Assembly (NCBI RefSeq): GCF_007197555.1
Contig: NZ_CP041614.1
Span: 922,001 to 986,000, forward strand
Direction of reading: 5' to 3'
DNA length: 64,000 nucleotides
DNA from: Shewanella psychropiezotolerans
Lineage (GTDB): Bacteria; Pseudomonadota; Gammaproteobacteria; Enterobacterales; Shewanellaceae
Part shown: positions 41,943-50,583 of the stretch, in pieces
Layout of the letters: each line of letters opens with the position of its first letter
How positions within the stretch are numbered: the first letter of the stretch is position 1
The notes under the pieces: model-generated
Databases searched by the model: none
What the model saw: only the letters and a program-made list of their open reading frames with translations
Told to the model about the DNA's origin: nothing
Made by a program: the position numbers and the translations under genes

Positions 41943-43556
41943 TTAAGGTTCAACCTTTTCAATGTGCCAGTCGGGTAATTTATCTTTTAGATCGCCACTA
42001 ATTTTATCGGCATCGCCTCTGAGTAAGATGTAGGGAGGTGAGTCGAAAATAGACTGAGACATCTGCATTAGCTGCTTGCCGGTCAATTCTTTTATCTGAA
42101 TCTGAATATTAGCTAAGTCTTGGCTGCTGCGTTTGAGTGTCAGTTGTTTAATATACTGTATCTTACTCGAGTACTGGGACTGCATGGTTAGCGTGTACTT
42201 ACTTTTTTCATAGGTCTTCAACGCCATTAGCTCGGCGCTTGTAACTTCTTGTTCGGTAGTGAGTTGAAGGTGAGCTAAAATACCAGCTACAAATGCACCT
42301 GTGTGTTGCAGTTGTGTGCTGCCATAATATTTGAGTGTACGCGACTGAGGGTTATCGAAACAGCGGCCATAGATGCCATAAGTCAGCCCTCGTTTTTCTC
42401 TTAAGTCGTAGTAGAGGCGACCGGAAAAACTGCGACCTAACCAATCGGCGAGTAACTGGCAGCTTAGAGGATGGCTAGACGAGAAGTCATTCTTCATTGT
42501 GTCAGAATTAGAGCCAGAACTCGAAGCTGAAAGTGGCAGTCTATATCCCACTCTCACCTGCGTCTGCACGGCTCCAGGCGCATCTATCAAGTAGATTATC
42601 TTGTCTGTGTTGATAAAAGACTCTGCAGCTGTATCTGTCGCTTGTGCTACTTTGACTAAAGCCGCAGCATCTTCTCTTCCTGCATGCCCGTCTTTAGCTG
42701 CAACAGGAGAAGACCTGGTTAACAGTTTAGCAAGCCGCTTAGCCCCTTCTATTAAGAATTCCTGAGTAAGAATATTGGATTGGGCAAGATCGGATACTCG
42801 ATGATTCGCGGGCAGCGACATAAACAGATGCCATCTAGCGCCTGCTCGCATCTCTCGCTGTAGCTTTGATAGCCTGCTAAGGCTTAGCTCATCTTGCAGT
42901 ACTAAGTTGTTGAGTGCCTGATTATAAGGATGCTTATTTCCTAATATTATATTGGCCCATACTTTATCAATTTCTGCACCGCTATAGGCATTGATATGCT
43001 TATTGAGCTTTAGCTTTCTACGGACATTATCGATATCAACATGCTCAAATGCCGAATCCTGCCAACTATCATTGAGTATGCTCAGTGATTGTGGTAATTC
43101 CTCAGCTGGGCAGGCCATCTTTATGCTAATGCTGTGCATTCCCGCTCTTATTCGAAGGCTCTCGATACATGAGATTGGATGCTGAGACGCTAACCAGATT
43201 GCGCGCTCATTGAGTGCGGTATTGAGAATATCTATGTTATTAAAGGGCTGGTCTGAATTTATCAGTACCAGCTCGACATAATTAAGCTCTGATGGGCTAG
43301 GCGGGAAGAGGTGCAGGGTAAAATCAGTCGTCAGAGGATGAACTTGAGGTGCCCATGACTCGGTACCCGAGTTCAATTCAGGTTTGACTCTATGTAGCTG
43401 CGGCGCTCCTTCGAGTAGGTTAAATGTCGGTGTGACTGGTGCTTGCTCGTCGGTGAACACTAACTTGGTCTGTTGGCAGCCTAGAAGCGGCAGTAACAGC
43501 AAGATGCTAAGCAGGTATCTTGGCGAGTTAATGCTATGTTTATTAAAGCAGATCAT
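41943..43556 (-). CDS. M16 peptidase-like lipoprotein, catalytically inactive partner
   Basis: A 537-residue protein with a lipoprotein signal and lipobox LLGC. The fold is M16, but the zinc motif HxxEH is absent. The downstream substrate-binding motif is present (LREKRGLTYGIYG, R/Y pair). In the family such proteins pair with an active subunit to form a heterodimer. It overlaps the active M16 gene by 4 bp (ATGA), so the two are co-translated. A typical role is degradation of peptides outside the cytoplasm. Confidence 0.8.
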   Translation of the reverse strand: MICFNKHSINSPRYLLSILLLLPLLGCQQTKLVFTDEQAPVTPTFNLLEGAPQLHRVKPELNSGTESWAPQVHPLTTDFTLHLFPPSPSELNYVELVLINSDQPFNNIDILNTALNERAIWLASQHPISCIESLRIRAGMHSISIKMACPAEELPQSLSILNDSWQDSAFEHVDIDNVRRKLKLNKHINAYSGAEIDKVWANIILGNKHPYNQALNNLVLQDELSLSRLSKLQREMRAGARWHLFMSLPANHRVSDLAQSNILTQEFLIEGAKRLAKLLTRSSPVAAKDGHAGREDAAALVKVAQATDTAAESFINTDKIIYLIDAPGAVQTQVRVGYRLPLSASSSGSNSDTMKNDFSSSHPLSCQLLADWLGRSFSGRLYYDLREKRGLTYGIYGRCFDNPQSRTLKYYGSTQLQHTGAFVAGILAHLQLTTEQEVTSAELMALKTYEKSKYTLTMQSQYSSKIQYIKQLTLKRSSQDLANIQIQIKELTGKQLMQMSQSIFDSPPYILLRGDADKISGDLKDKLPDWHIEKVEP

Positions 43557-44992
43557 AAGACGCTATCCTCTAAGCTGTCGGTTAGCCCACCGGGAAGCCA
43601 TTCCAGTAAGGTTTTACCCCATCTGACATACCAAGGTGGTAGCAGGTCTAGCCTGACATAGCCATGATTAAAGTAGCGACCGGCTACCCTCTGCATATCG
43701 GCCGTTGTCACCGCATTGATGCGTTCCCAGGGGCCAGTTAGAGGAACAAGGCGATCTTGAGGTAATGTTGCCGATAGGGCTCTTGCTAATGCTGAAGGGC
43801 TATCGACTTGCCTGAGTTTAAGGTTGAGCCATTCGGCCTTCAAGTGGTCCAAATCACTCTCGCTTATTCCTTGGCTACTTAGCTGATTTATCATCTGCTC
43901 AATATTCCCCGCCAGCTTGTCTAGGGAGGTCTTTGCCCTCGGCACTATGACCAGGTTGGTGACTCCCATATGCTCCATGGACAAGGGTATCGAGTAGGTG
44001 AGTAGTTGCTCCGGATCCTTCAAGCCACTCTGCTTGATGATGCTATTTCGATTTTGAAACAGGTAGCCTTCGAGTAAAGTGACGGCGGCGGCATCGCGAT
44101 TAGCTTGTCCTACCGTATGCCAGGCAAGCAGTAATGCGGGCCAGGGACCCCGGTTATCGACTATCTCTGCGCGAACAGATTTGTTGTCAAAAATGTACTC
44201 TTGATGAGCGTTAATGGGTGTGGAAGCTTTAGCCCAGTCACCGAAGAGTGATTGAATCCATTCTGTGGTCTGCGGCGGAAGGCCACCGACTATGCTGAGC
44301 TGCATTGCGTCGGGGCGATAATGGTTTTGATGGAACTGGTTCAGGCTGGTTGGCGTCGATTGCGCTATATCTTGTTTAGAGCCGATGACCGCGTGTTGAT
44401 AGGGCGTGCCTTGGGCTTGCTTTAAGAGAAACTCCATCGCTTGGCGTACATAGGGCTGATTATCTATGCTGGTAGCCATCTCCTCTAACACGGTCGCCTG
44501 CTGATTTGTGACTGTCTCTTGAGTTAAGGCTGGGCGAATGAAGCGGTCGGCTTCTAGCCATAGGGCGAGCTCGAGTGCTGCAGATGGAATAGTCAGATAG
44601 TAGTTGGTGAAATCGAAGAAGGTGGAGGCATTGAATTGCCCACTGAGTGAACTCATCGTCTGGGCGTAGCTGTCGCCGGGGGCATTTTTACTGCCCTTAA
44701 ACAGCATGTGTTCAAAGAGATGCGCATAACCGGTTTGTCCCGGCGCTTCATCCCTGGAGCCGACACTGAACTGGCTGGCAATAGACACACTCAAGGTGTT
44801 ATCCATGGGGAGTAATCTGATCTGGAGCCCATTGTCTAACGTTTGGTAACTGATCTTCTGCTCTAGATGGTAAAGAGGCGCAGCCAGCTGCTCCAGGTTC
44901 AACTCTTCAGCCAAGGTGTTCGGGCTGATAAAAGCGTATAGGCACAAAGAGTAAGCTAGCAGACAATATTTTAGACTGAATTCCGTTTTCAT
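43553..44992 (-). CDS. M16 zinc metallopeptidase (active subunit)
   Basis: A 479-residue exported zinc peptidase. The signal peptide ends near residue 28. The inverted zinc motif HLFEH is at 91-95 in GYAHLFEHMLFKG, and the third ligand is likely the Glu in VLEEMA about 76 residues on. Length suits one half of a bipartite M16 enzyme, and its stop overlaps the start of the inactive M16 partner. Processing-peptidase-like or PqqL-like activity on small peptides is likely; the natural substrate is unknown. Confidence 0.9.
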   Translation of the reverse strand: MKTEFSLKYCLLAYSLCLYAFISPNTLAEELNLEQLAAPLYHLEQKISYQTLDNGLQIRLLPMDNTLSVSIASQFSVGSRDEAPGQTGYAHLFEHMLFKGSKNAPGDSYAQTMSSLSGQFNASTFFDFTNYYLTIPSAALELALWLEADRFIRPALTQETVTNQQATVLEEMATSIDNQPYVRQAMEFLLKQAQGTPYQHAVIGSKQDIAQSTPTSLNQFHQNHYRPDAMQLSIVGGLPPQTTEWIQSLFGDWAKASTPINAHQEYIFDNKSVRAEIVDNRGPWPALLLAWHTVGQANRDAAAVTLLEGYLFQNRNSIIKQSGLKDPEQLLTYSIPLSMEHMGVTNLVIVPRAKTSLDKLAGNIEQMINQLSSQGISESDLDHLKAEWLNLKLRQVDSPSALARALSATLPQDRLVPLTGPWERINAVTTADMQRVAGRYFNHGYVRLDLLPPWYVRWGKTLLEWLPGGLTDSLEDSVL

Positions 44993-45075
44993 GTTATCGC
45001 TTAATCTGGCTGTTATAGGCTATTTTATAACAGCTTTTTATCCAGTAGATCTAGCCTTCTATGCTGAACTCCAGT

Positions 45076-46626
45076 TTATTTCAGCCTCAATCGCTTAGCT
45101 AAGCGGTGCAGATTGCCAGAGTCTAGCTTTAACTTGCGGGCTGTGGCGGCCCATTGTCCGTTATTTTCGGCTAATGCCTGCCTGATATATTGAGATTGAA
45201 ATTCGTCAGTTGCATCTTTTAGGCTGTTATCGCCTATATGAAACTTGTTGATCTCCTTGGTGGTTTGGCGGGAAACTCTTGGTTCATCGGCTTGGGTTAT
45301 TGGCTCCAGATGATGAGGCGATATCTGACATAGTCCACCGCGAGATTGCGCTCTAGCGAGTACGGCCGCTCGATGAAGGACATGCTCTAGCTCTCTGACA
45401 TTACCAGGCCATGAGTATTGTTTGAGCTGGCTCAGGCTTGCCGGGCTTAAACTGAGATTATTAATGCCTAGCTTCTGCCTGCACCTCTCTACAAAAAAGC
45501 CGCTCAACAAGATGATATCATTGCCTCGCTCTTTCAGCGGTGGCACCATCAAGGGGAAGACGCTGAGTCTGTGGTAGAGATCGGCTCTAAATCGTCCGGC
45601 TAACACTTCTTGCTTTAGATCTTTATTGGTGGCGGCAATAATTCGCACATCTACCTTTCGACTGCGATCATCGCCTATCTTCTGCAGATCGCCATACTGC
45701 AATACTCGAAGGAGCTTGGACTGTAAGGTGAGAGGTAACTCGCCTATCTCATCGAGAAACAAGGTGCCCTTATCGGCGAGTTCAAACTTGCCACTTCGAT
45801 TGCTTATGGCACCGGTAAACGCGCCTTTTACATGGCCAAACAGTTCACTCTCAGCGATCGATTCAGGTAAAGCCGCACAGTTGAGGTATACCAGTGGCGT
45901 ATCCTTACGCTCGGAGCCCTGGTGTACTGCCTTGGCAACCAGTTCCTTACCTGTGCCCGTCTCGCCTAAGATAAGCACGTTGAGATCTGTGGCGGCGACC
46001 ATTTCAATCTCATTGTGGAGTGATTGCATTATCTCGGATTGAGCTATGATCTCCACATCTGTATTGGTGTCTATGCCTAGCCGCATCGCAGGTAACGAGT
46101 CTTGCGATTGCACCGCAAGTTTCTCTAATCTATCGATCATCAGGGCATTACTGAGTGAGACTGCGGCGATGGCACTTAAACTTCTAAGCTCACTATTGGA
46201 AAACTGATCAAATTGGCGGGGGTCGAAGCCATCTATGGTGATGGCGCCGATAAGATTTTCATTAGCAAACAGGGGGAGACCGATACAGGCATGGACCTTA
46301 AGTTCATCACCTTGATTAGGGATCAAGCCGTCATAGGGGTCGGCGAGTGTGCTATCGGAGGGAAACCTGACAATATCCCCTGCACGAGCAATGGCTTCTA
46401 ATCTTGGATGTTCATCCACAAGGAAGCGTCTTCCCAGTACATCGGCATTGAGTCCATCTATGGCTAACGGAGTAAATTGCCCGCCCTGAAAGGCGAGTAG
46501 CGCCGCCGCATCACAATCTAGATTCTGCCTTATGGTATCGAGCAGCCTGGAAAATCGATCGCGGTTGGACAAGCCCGAGGTAATATCCAGTGCTATCTGT
46601 GTAAGTTCGGTTTGACTCAGTGCCAT
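45076..46626 (-). CDS. norR: Nitric oxide-sensing transcriptional activator NorR
   Basis: A 516-residue sigma54 enhancer-binding protein. The N-terminal GAF domain (about 20-170) has the conserved IDGL...VLGRRF and [20 protein letters not shown]...DPYDGLIP block, as in E. coli NorR, whose GAF iron binds NO. The central AAA+ domain has Walker A GETGTGKE and the sigma54-contact loop GAFTGA. A Fis-type HTH ends the protein ([26 protein letters not shown]). Its usual targets (norVW, hmp or other NO-detoxifying genes) are not adjacent in this window. Confidence 0.93.
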   Translation of the reverse strand: MALSQTELTQIALDITSGLSNRDRFSRLLDTIRQNLDCDAAALLAFQGGQFTPLAIDGLNADVLGRRFLVDEHPRLEAIARAGDIVRFPSDSTLADPYDGLIPNQGDELKVHACIGLPLFANENLIGAITIDGFDPRQFDQFSNSELRSLSAIAAVSLSNALMIDRLEKLAVQSQDSLPAMRLGIDTNTDVEIIAQSEIMQSLHNEIEMVAATDLNVLILGETGTGKELVAKAVHQGSERKDTPLVYLNCAALPESIAESELFGHVKGAFTGAISNRSGKFELADKGTLFLDEIGELPLTLQSKLLRVLQYGDLQKIGDDRSRKVDVRIIAATNKDLKQEVLAGRFRADLYHRLSVFPLMVPPLKERGNDIILLSGFFVERCRQKLGINNLSLSPASLSQLKQYSWPGNVRELEHVLHRAAVLARAQSRGGLCQISPHHLEPITQADEPRVSRQTTKEINKFHIGDNSLKDATDEFQSQYIRQALAENNGQWAATARKLKLDSGNLHRLAKRLRLK

Positions 46627-46662
46627 ATCTGCTCCTAGGGATCACTTGTGGTGATATTCAGT

Positions 46663-46691
46663 TGTTCTCAGAGCGTGGAAACTACTGAGAA
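46663..46691. other. Inverted repeat between lpxL and norR
   Basis: GTTCTCAG and CTGAGAAC around a 13-base spacer, between the two minus-strand genes. It might be a weak terminator for lpxL or a regulatory site; neither is certain. Confidence 0.35.
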
Positions 46692-46697
46692 CAGAGG

Positions 46698-47621
46698 CTA
46701 ATAAACCGAAGGGTCATCCTTGTTAGGACGAGTCTTGAAGCGGCGATGTAGCCACATATACTGGCTGGGTTCTCGCTCGATGATCCCTTCGATGATCTTA
46801 TTGCCTCGCTTAGCATCTGCAATCTCATCCTCACCGGGGAAGTTATCGAGGGCTGGCATGATCTCTATGGTGTAGCCTTTATCGTCGGCGTTACGGACCA
46901 CACTGAAGGGCAATACTTTAGCCTTGCCCAAGCGAGCCAAGGTGGTGGCACCTGTGATAGTTGCCGCTTCTTGCATGGCGAAGAAGGGAATGAAGGTGGC
47001 ACTGGAACGGCCGAAATCTTGATCCGCTGTATACCAGATAACATCTGGACTTCTCAGACAACGCACCATCTTTCGTAGATCTCGTTTAGACACCAGAGCC
47101 TTATTGGAGCGCAAGCGCCCCTTGACCTGCAGGTATTCCATCACTGGATTGTTATGGGGACGATAGACGCCCACCCCGGGTTGAAATTGGCCAAAAATTC
47201 GTGCCCCCATCTCCAGCGGCAGACAATGCACGGCGAACAGGATCACTCCATGGCCGTCAGCGAGTGTCTTTTCGACATGCTCTTGGCCTTTTATACTCAT
47301 GTGGCGTTGAATCTTAGCATCTGACCACCACCAGGCGTTGATGGTATCGAAGATGGCCTTACCGGTTTCTTCAAAATTACGTTTCAGTAAGTCTTGTCGT
47401 TCACTTGGGCTCATTTCGGGGAAGCAAAGTTCCAAATTACGCTTGGCAGTGTGGACTCGACTGCCCATGACGGCTTTGGCTAAGCGCCCGATAAGACTTC
47501 CTAGTTTCATCTGTATTGATAGGGGCAGTATTTGTGTCAGGCGCATCAAGCCTATACCGAACCAGAGTGGCCAGTATTTTGGGTGATATAGATGTGTCGA
47601 AAATTGGGCTTTTTCTACCAC
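46698..47621 (-). CDS. lpxL: Lipid A lauroyl/palmitoleoyl acyltransferase (LpxL-like)
   Basis: Adds a secondary acyl chain to Kdo-lipid A at the inner membrane. It has 307 residues, the usual length. It opens QFSTHLYHPKYWPLWFGIG and carries the HX4E active-site pair in VHCLPLEMG. Other family marks are GVYRPHNNPVMEYLQVKGRLRSNKA and the ending YMWLHRRFKTRP. The GTG at 47621 gives the N-terminus that matches E. coli LpxL; upstream in-frame ATG (47636) and GTG (47651) are alternatives. LpxP cannot be excluded. It lies upstream of norR, same strand. Confidence 0.9.
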   Translation of the reverse strand: MVEKAQFSTHLYHPKYWPLWFGIGLMRLTQILPLSIQMKLGSLIGRLAKAVMGSRVHTAKRNLELCFPEMSPSERQDLLKRNFEETGKAIFDTINAWWWSDAKIQRHMSIKGQEHVEKTLADGHGVILFAVHCLPLEMGARIFGQFQPGVGVYRPHNNPVMEYLQVKGRLRSNKALVSKRDLRKMVRCLRSPDVIWYTADQDFGRSSATFIPFFAMQEAATITGATTLARLGKAKVLPFSVVRNADDKGYTIEIMPALDNFPGEDEIADAKRGNKIIEGIIEREPSQYMWLHRRFKTRPNKDDPSVY

Positions 47622-47759
47622 GAATAACTCTAACATGAGAAAAATGAGCACTTATTCTAACGTAATTACCCCAGTAGAAGTTGAAAAACACCAAATATTC
47701 TCACTGCTATTGGTCAATAAAGTTGGGTACAATCGAAGATTAATTCTACAGATTAAGAT

Positions 47760-47867
47760 ATGAGTGTTATGAAGGTTTCTCTGGGCGAATTGGTAAGATT
47801 TAAACTTATGGTTGGTGGAGGCTATTTGAGCATTGAAATCATTGGCTACAATAAGGTTGAGCTGTGA
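47760..47867 (+). CDS. 35-codon open frame, repeat copy 1
   Basis: A 35-residue frame (MSVMKVSLGELVRFK...) ending where the truncated metallopeptidase copy starts (GTGA overlap). Second and third copies are at 47998-48105 and 48236-48343. No family recognised; the ribosome binding site is weak. The overlap with the following start is conserved in all three copies, which fits translational coupling. It may be a small gene or a chance frame. Confidence 0.35.
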   Translation: MSVMKVSLGELVRFKLMVGGGYLSIEIIGYNKVEL

Positions 47868-47997
47868 TTTTGCTCGCACTGGCTTTGAGTGCTAGCTTTT
47901 ATTGGACCGATTATGTTGAGGGGAGGCAAGCACTGGTGTGCCTGGTAACTGAGTTGGAATCATGCCTGGTTCACTTGCCTGCTCTACAGATTAAGAT

Positions 47998-48105
47998 ATG
48001 AGTGTTATGAAGGTTTCTCTGGGCGAATTGGTAAGATTTAAACTTATGGTTGGTGGAGGCTATTTGAGCATTGAAATCATTGGCTACAATAAGGTTGAGC
48101 TGTGA
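47998..48105 (+). CDS. 35-codon open frame, repeat copy 2
   Basis: Identical to copy 1 and in the second 238-bp unit. Its stop overlaps a GTG start at 48102 of a truncated metallopeptidase frame that ends within the next unit. Confidence 0.35.
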   Translation: MSVMKVSLGELVRFKLMVGGGYLSIEIIGYNKVEL

Positions 48106-48235
48106 TTTTGCTCGCACTGGCTTTGAGTGCTAGCTTTTATTGGACCGATTATGTTGAGGGGAGGCAAGCACTGGTGTGCCTGGTAACTGAGTTGGAATCA
48201 TGCCTGGTTCACTTGCCTGCTCTACAGATTAAGAT

Positions 48236-48343
48236 ATGAGTGTTATGAAGGTTTCTCTGGGCGAATTGGTAAGATTTAAACTTATGGTTGGTGGAGGCTA
48301 TTTGAGCATTGAAATCATTGGCTACAATAAGGTTGAGCTGTGA
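48236..48343 (+). CDS. 35-codon open frame, repeat copy 3 (coupled to the intact gene)
   Basis: The third copy, whose TGA overlaps the GTG start (48340) of the intact metallopeptidase gene. If coupling is real, this copy would matter for expression. Confidence 0.4.
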   Translation: MSVMKVSLGELVRFKLMVGGGYLSIEIIGYNKVEL

Positions 48344-49164
48344 TTTTGCTCGCACTGGCTTTGAGTGCTAGCTTTTATTGGACCGATGTTGGGGCGAAGC
48401 AAGCACTGGTGTGTCAGGTGACGGAGTTGGAATCCTGTTTGGCTAACTTATCTCCTAAAGTCAGGCAACAATTGCCGCAAACTATCGATGGCCTTAATCA
48501 CGTAATGGCTCGAAGAGGCGCCATGGTGTTACCTCTTGTGGACACACAAGTCTCAGGCCTGATTTTAATTTCACCCTCGCATATCCCGCAGACCATATTG
48601 GTGGATCTTTCTGGTGAGCTGCATTCTTTTCCCTTAGTTGAGCCACGAAAATTGACCCTATGGCATGAACTCGGTCATCTGCAAGCAGCAGATTTAGTGG
48701 ATAGGGGGCTGATGGAGGGATTGACTGATTATCAACATGAATGGGTGGCGGACTGCTATCTGGTCTGGCGCTCGGCGAAAGAGAGACTAAGATTGGATTT
48801 AGCCTGGCAGCAATATCACAGAAGAAATATCGATGTGATGAAAGATGTGTCTTTCATGTCTCATTGGACTGTGCCTGTATTATCTCAGCTATTAAGCCGC
48901 TACAGCCTGGAGGAGTTAAATCGTTTTGAAACATTCGACGCCTTGATGGGTGATTTTTTACCTCAACTCGAGCAAGCTAGCCAAGATACTTTGGATGAAT
49001 TCTCCAGCTTAATACATAGAAGCTTCAGCACTCAGGCATCGCTGCATCTTCCCAGCTATATGTATTGGCGCAAGCCTGCCCTGCGTCGCTATTTTGAGTC
49101 GACTTTAGTGAGTTTACTCGGAAGAGATGGCGCCAATCTATGGCTACAAGAGCAAAGTCTGTAA
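48340..49164 (+). CDS. Putative exported HELGH zinc metallopeptidase
   Basis: A 274-residue protein with a short N-terminal signal-like segment (MILLALALSASF). The zinc motif HELGH is at 109-113 in LTLWHELGHLQA, and EWVADCY at 134-140 may supply the third ligand. I recognise no named family; it resembles small gluzincin-like peptidases. The protease role is inferred from the motif. The start is GTG, overlapping the upstream 35-codon frame. The gene is flanked by tandem partial copies of its 5' end upstream and degenerate copies of its 3' end downstream. Confidence 0.7.
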   Translation: MILLALALSASFYWTDVGAKQALVCQVTELESCLANLSPKVRQQLPQTIDGLNHVMARRGAMVLPLVDTQVSGLILISPSHIPQTILVDLSGELHSFPLVEPRKLTLWHELGHLQAADLVDRGLMEGLTDYQHEWVADCYLVWRSAKERLRLDLAWQQYHRRNIDVMKDVSFMSHWTVPVLSQLLSRYSLEELNRFETFDALMGDFLPQLEQASQDTLDEFSSLIHRSFSTQASLHLPSYMYWRKPALRRYFESTLVSLLGRDGANLWLQEQSL

Positions 49165-49500
49165 ATCCCGCTTTTTAAGCTGAATGCCTTAATTCGAACA
49201 AGTGATTCGAGATACTCTGGATGAGTTTTTCTGCTTACTCTTTTACTTCTCTTGCTTAAATAGGTAGAAGTTTCAGTATGTGGCGACAAGCGCTAAGTAT
49301 GTTAATGACTCTGTAAATCCCACTTTTAAGCTGAATGCCTTAATTTGAACAAGTGATTCGAGATACTCTGGATGAGTTTTCCTGCTTACTCTTCTACTTC
49401 TCTTGCTTAAATCGTTAGAAGTTTCAGTATATGGCGACAAGCGCTAAGTATGTTAATGATTCTGTAAATCCCGCTTTTTAAGCTGAACCTTAGCTGAACA
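49158..49500 (+). repeat. 151-bp tandem repeats derived from the metallopeptidase 3' end
   Basis: Units begin at 49158, 49310 and 49461, each with CTGTAAATCCC. The first begins at the gene's own last codons and stop; the third is partial. Inside each unit, GATACTCTGGATGAGTTT and AGAAGTTTCAGTAT match, with substitutions, gene bases at about 48982-49030. So these are decayed copies of the gene's 3' part. They have stop codons and no coding capacity. The remaining 115 bp to the TetR gene hold only its promoter region. Confidence 0.75.
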
Positions 49501-49615
49501 AGTATCCGATATCTCGCTGATAAACTGAGTTACTCAGGTATTCGCCTATCTGGTTTGATAGCATCTATCAGGACTTTAGGGTACTAAGTACTGAAACAAG
49601 ATTGGGGGAGCTGTC

Positions 49616-50101
49616 ATGGCCAAACGTTCAAAAGCGCAAACGGAACAAACCATAAAGCAGATTTTGGATGAGGCGTTACAGCAGGTACTATCGATCGGCT
49701 ATGAGTCCATGTCTTATACTACCTTGTCTGAGGCGACCGGGATCAGTCGCACTGGCATCAGCCATCATTTTCCTCGTAAAGCTGAGTTCCTGATTCGATT
49801 AGATGCCAATATTGCAGGCCTCTTTATTAATGACTTGGATTTTTCGACATCAGCGGCATTAGAGAAATCTTGGATGAAAGCCATTGAAAGCCATCGTTTC
49901 TGTGCAATCTTGCGTCTGTTTTTTAGCCTGTGTGGTTATTCGAGTAAAGATATCACCATGTTTAAGGCGATCGATATGGCTAGAGATACGGCAATATCAA
50001 ACTTGGGGCCACAGGGGGAGGGCGTATTCAATGACCTGCTGGGAAGAAGTGCCGTGGTATTGCTCTCCAGAGGCTATGGTATTGAAGCTGATGCTGCATA
50101 A
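49616..50101 (+). CDS. TetR-family transcriptional regulator
   Basis: A 161-residue regulator with a TetR-type HTH (about residues 12-60: ILDEALQQVLSIGYESMSYTTLSEATGISRTGISHHFPRKAE, helix-turn-helix at TTLSEATGISRTGISHHF). The C-terminal ligand domain is short. The target is unknown; the divergent neighbours are a small hypothetical gene and a MipA-like protein gene. The ATG has GGGGGAG upstream. It is closed by a strong terminator. Confidence 0.85.
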   Translation: MAKRSKAQTEQTIKQILDEALQQVLSIGYESMSYTTLSEATGISRTGISHHFPRKAEFLIRLDANIAGLFINDLDFSTSAALEKSWMKAIESHRFCAILRLFFSLCGYSSKDITMFKAIDMARDTAISNLGPQGEGVFNDLLGRSAVVLLSRGYGIEADAA

Positions 50102-50116
50102 GAAAAAATTTAGTCA

Positions 50117-50153
50117 GACACAAAAAAGGAGCTAGATGCTCCTTTTTTGTGTC
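50117..50153. terminator. Strong terminator after the TetR gene
   Basis: ACACAAAAAAGGAGC and GCTCCTTTTTTGTGT form a long stem, with T-runs on both strands, between convergent genes. Confidence 0.93.
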
Positions 50154-50175
50154 TAAAAATATCTATAGACTCTAA

Positions 50176-50442
50176 TTATCTATTCTCACGTAACACCAGA
50201 CTGGGATTAAAGTCGATATCACCTTCACTGTCTATGGTTACCAGCTGGCCATCTTGCCTAGCCACTGCTGTCTTTTCGTTCTTGGATTGCCTGACGAATA
50301 ACAGTTGATAGCCCAGTTTTGCTAAGGTATAGAACGCGAATCTTTGTGCTGTAGATAGTCTGTGCCAGTGCTGGTTTATGTTTGGCTGAGTGATCCTTCT
50401 ATCATCGAAACCTGCGAAAGAACTGATGGCCGATGCTTGCAT
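50176..50442 (-). CDS. Small conserved-looking hypothetical protein
   Basis: An 88-residue soluble protein with no signal peptide or membrane segment. A basic helix-rich middle (HWHRLSTAQRFAFYTLAKLGYQLLFVRQSK) precedes a beta-like C-terminus (DGQLVTIDSEGDIDFNPSLVL). No family recognised. The ATG is well supported by AAGGAG at the right distance. It sits between the TetR terminator and the MipA/OmpV gene and could be a target of the TetR regulator; that is inference. Confidence 0.65.
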   Translation of the reverse strand: MQASAISSFAGFDDRRITQPNINQHWHRLSTAQRFAFYTLAKLGYQLLFVRQSKNEKTAVARQDGQLVTIDSEGDIDFNPSLVLRENR

Positions 50443-50583
50443 ATTAACAACTCCTTGTTACTCACTCATGAATATTCTTGAATCTGGCAATATATAACCA
50501 GATGCTGATATTTTATGCAAGCTGGTTTGCGTTTTTTGATTCATACCAGATAAACCAATCGTCTATTGCTGGTTTGTTTTATA

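Larger units (their letters stand above)
47745..48387 (+). repeat. 238-bp tandem repeats of the metallopeptidase gene's 5' end
   Basis: Two full 238-bp units (47745-47982 and 47983-48220) appear identical. A third, partial unit (48221-48387) runs into the intact gene at 48340. Each unit holds a 35-codon open frame followed by an overlapping GTG start and about 35 codons of the metallopeptidase N-terminus. In units 1 and 2 the coding part then differs from the intact gene by scattered substitutions and one extra residue, so the source was a diverged allele. The copies are truncated where the next unit begins. Confidence 0.93.

Noticed and set aside
47745..48387. CRISPR or other short-repeat array
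   Set aside because: Units are 238 bp, contiguous and contain gene fragments; no repeat-spacer pattern.
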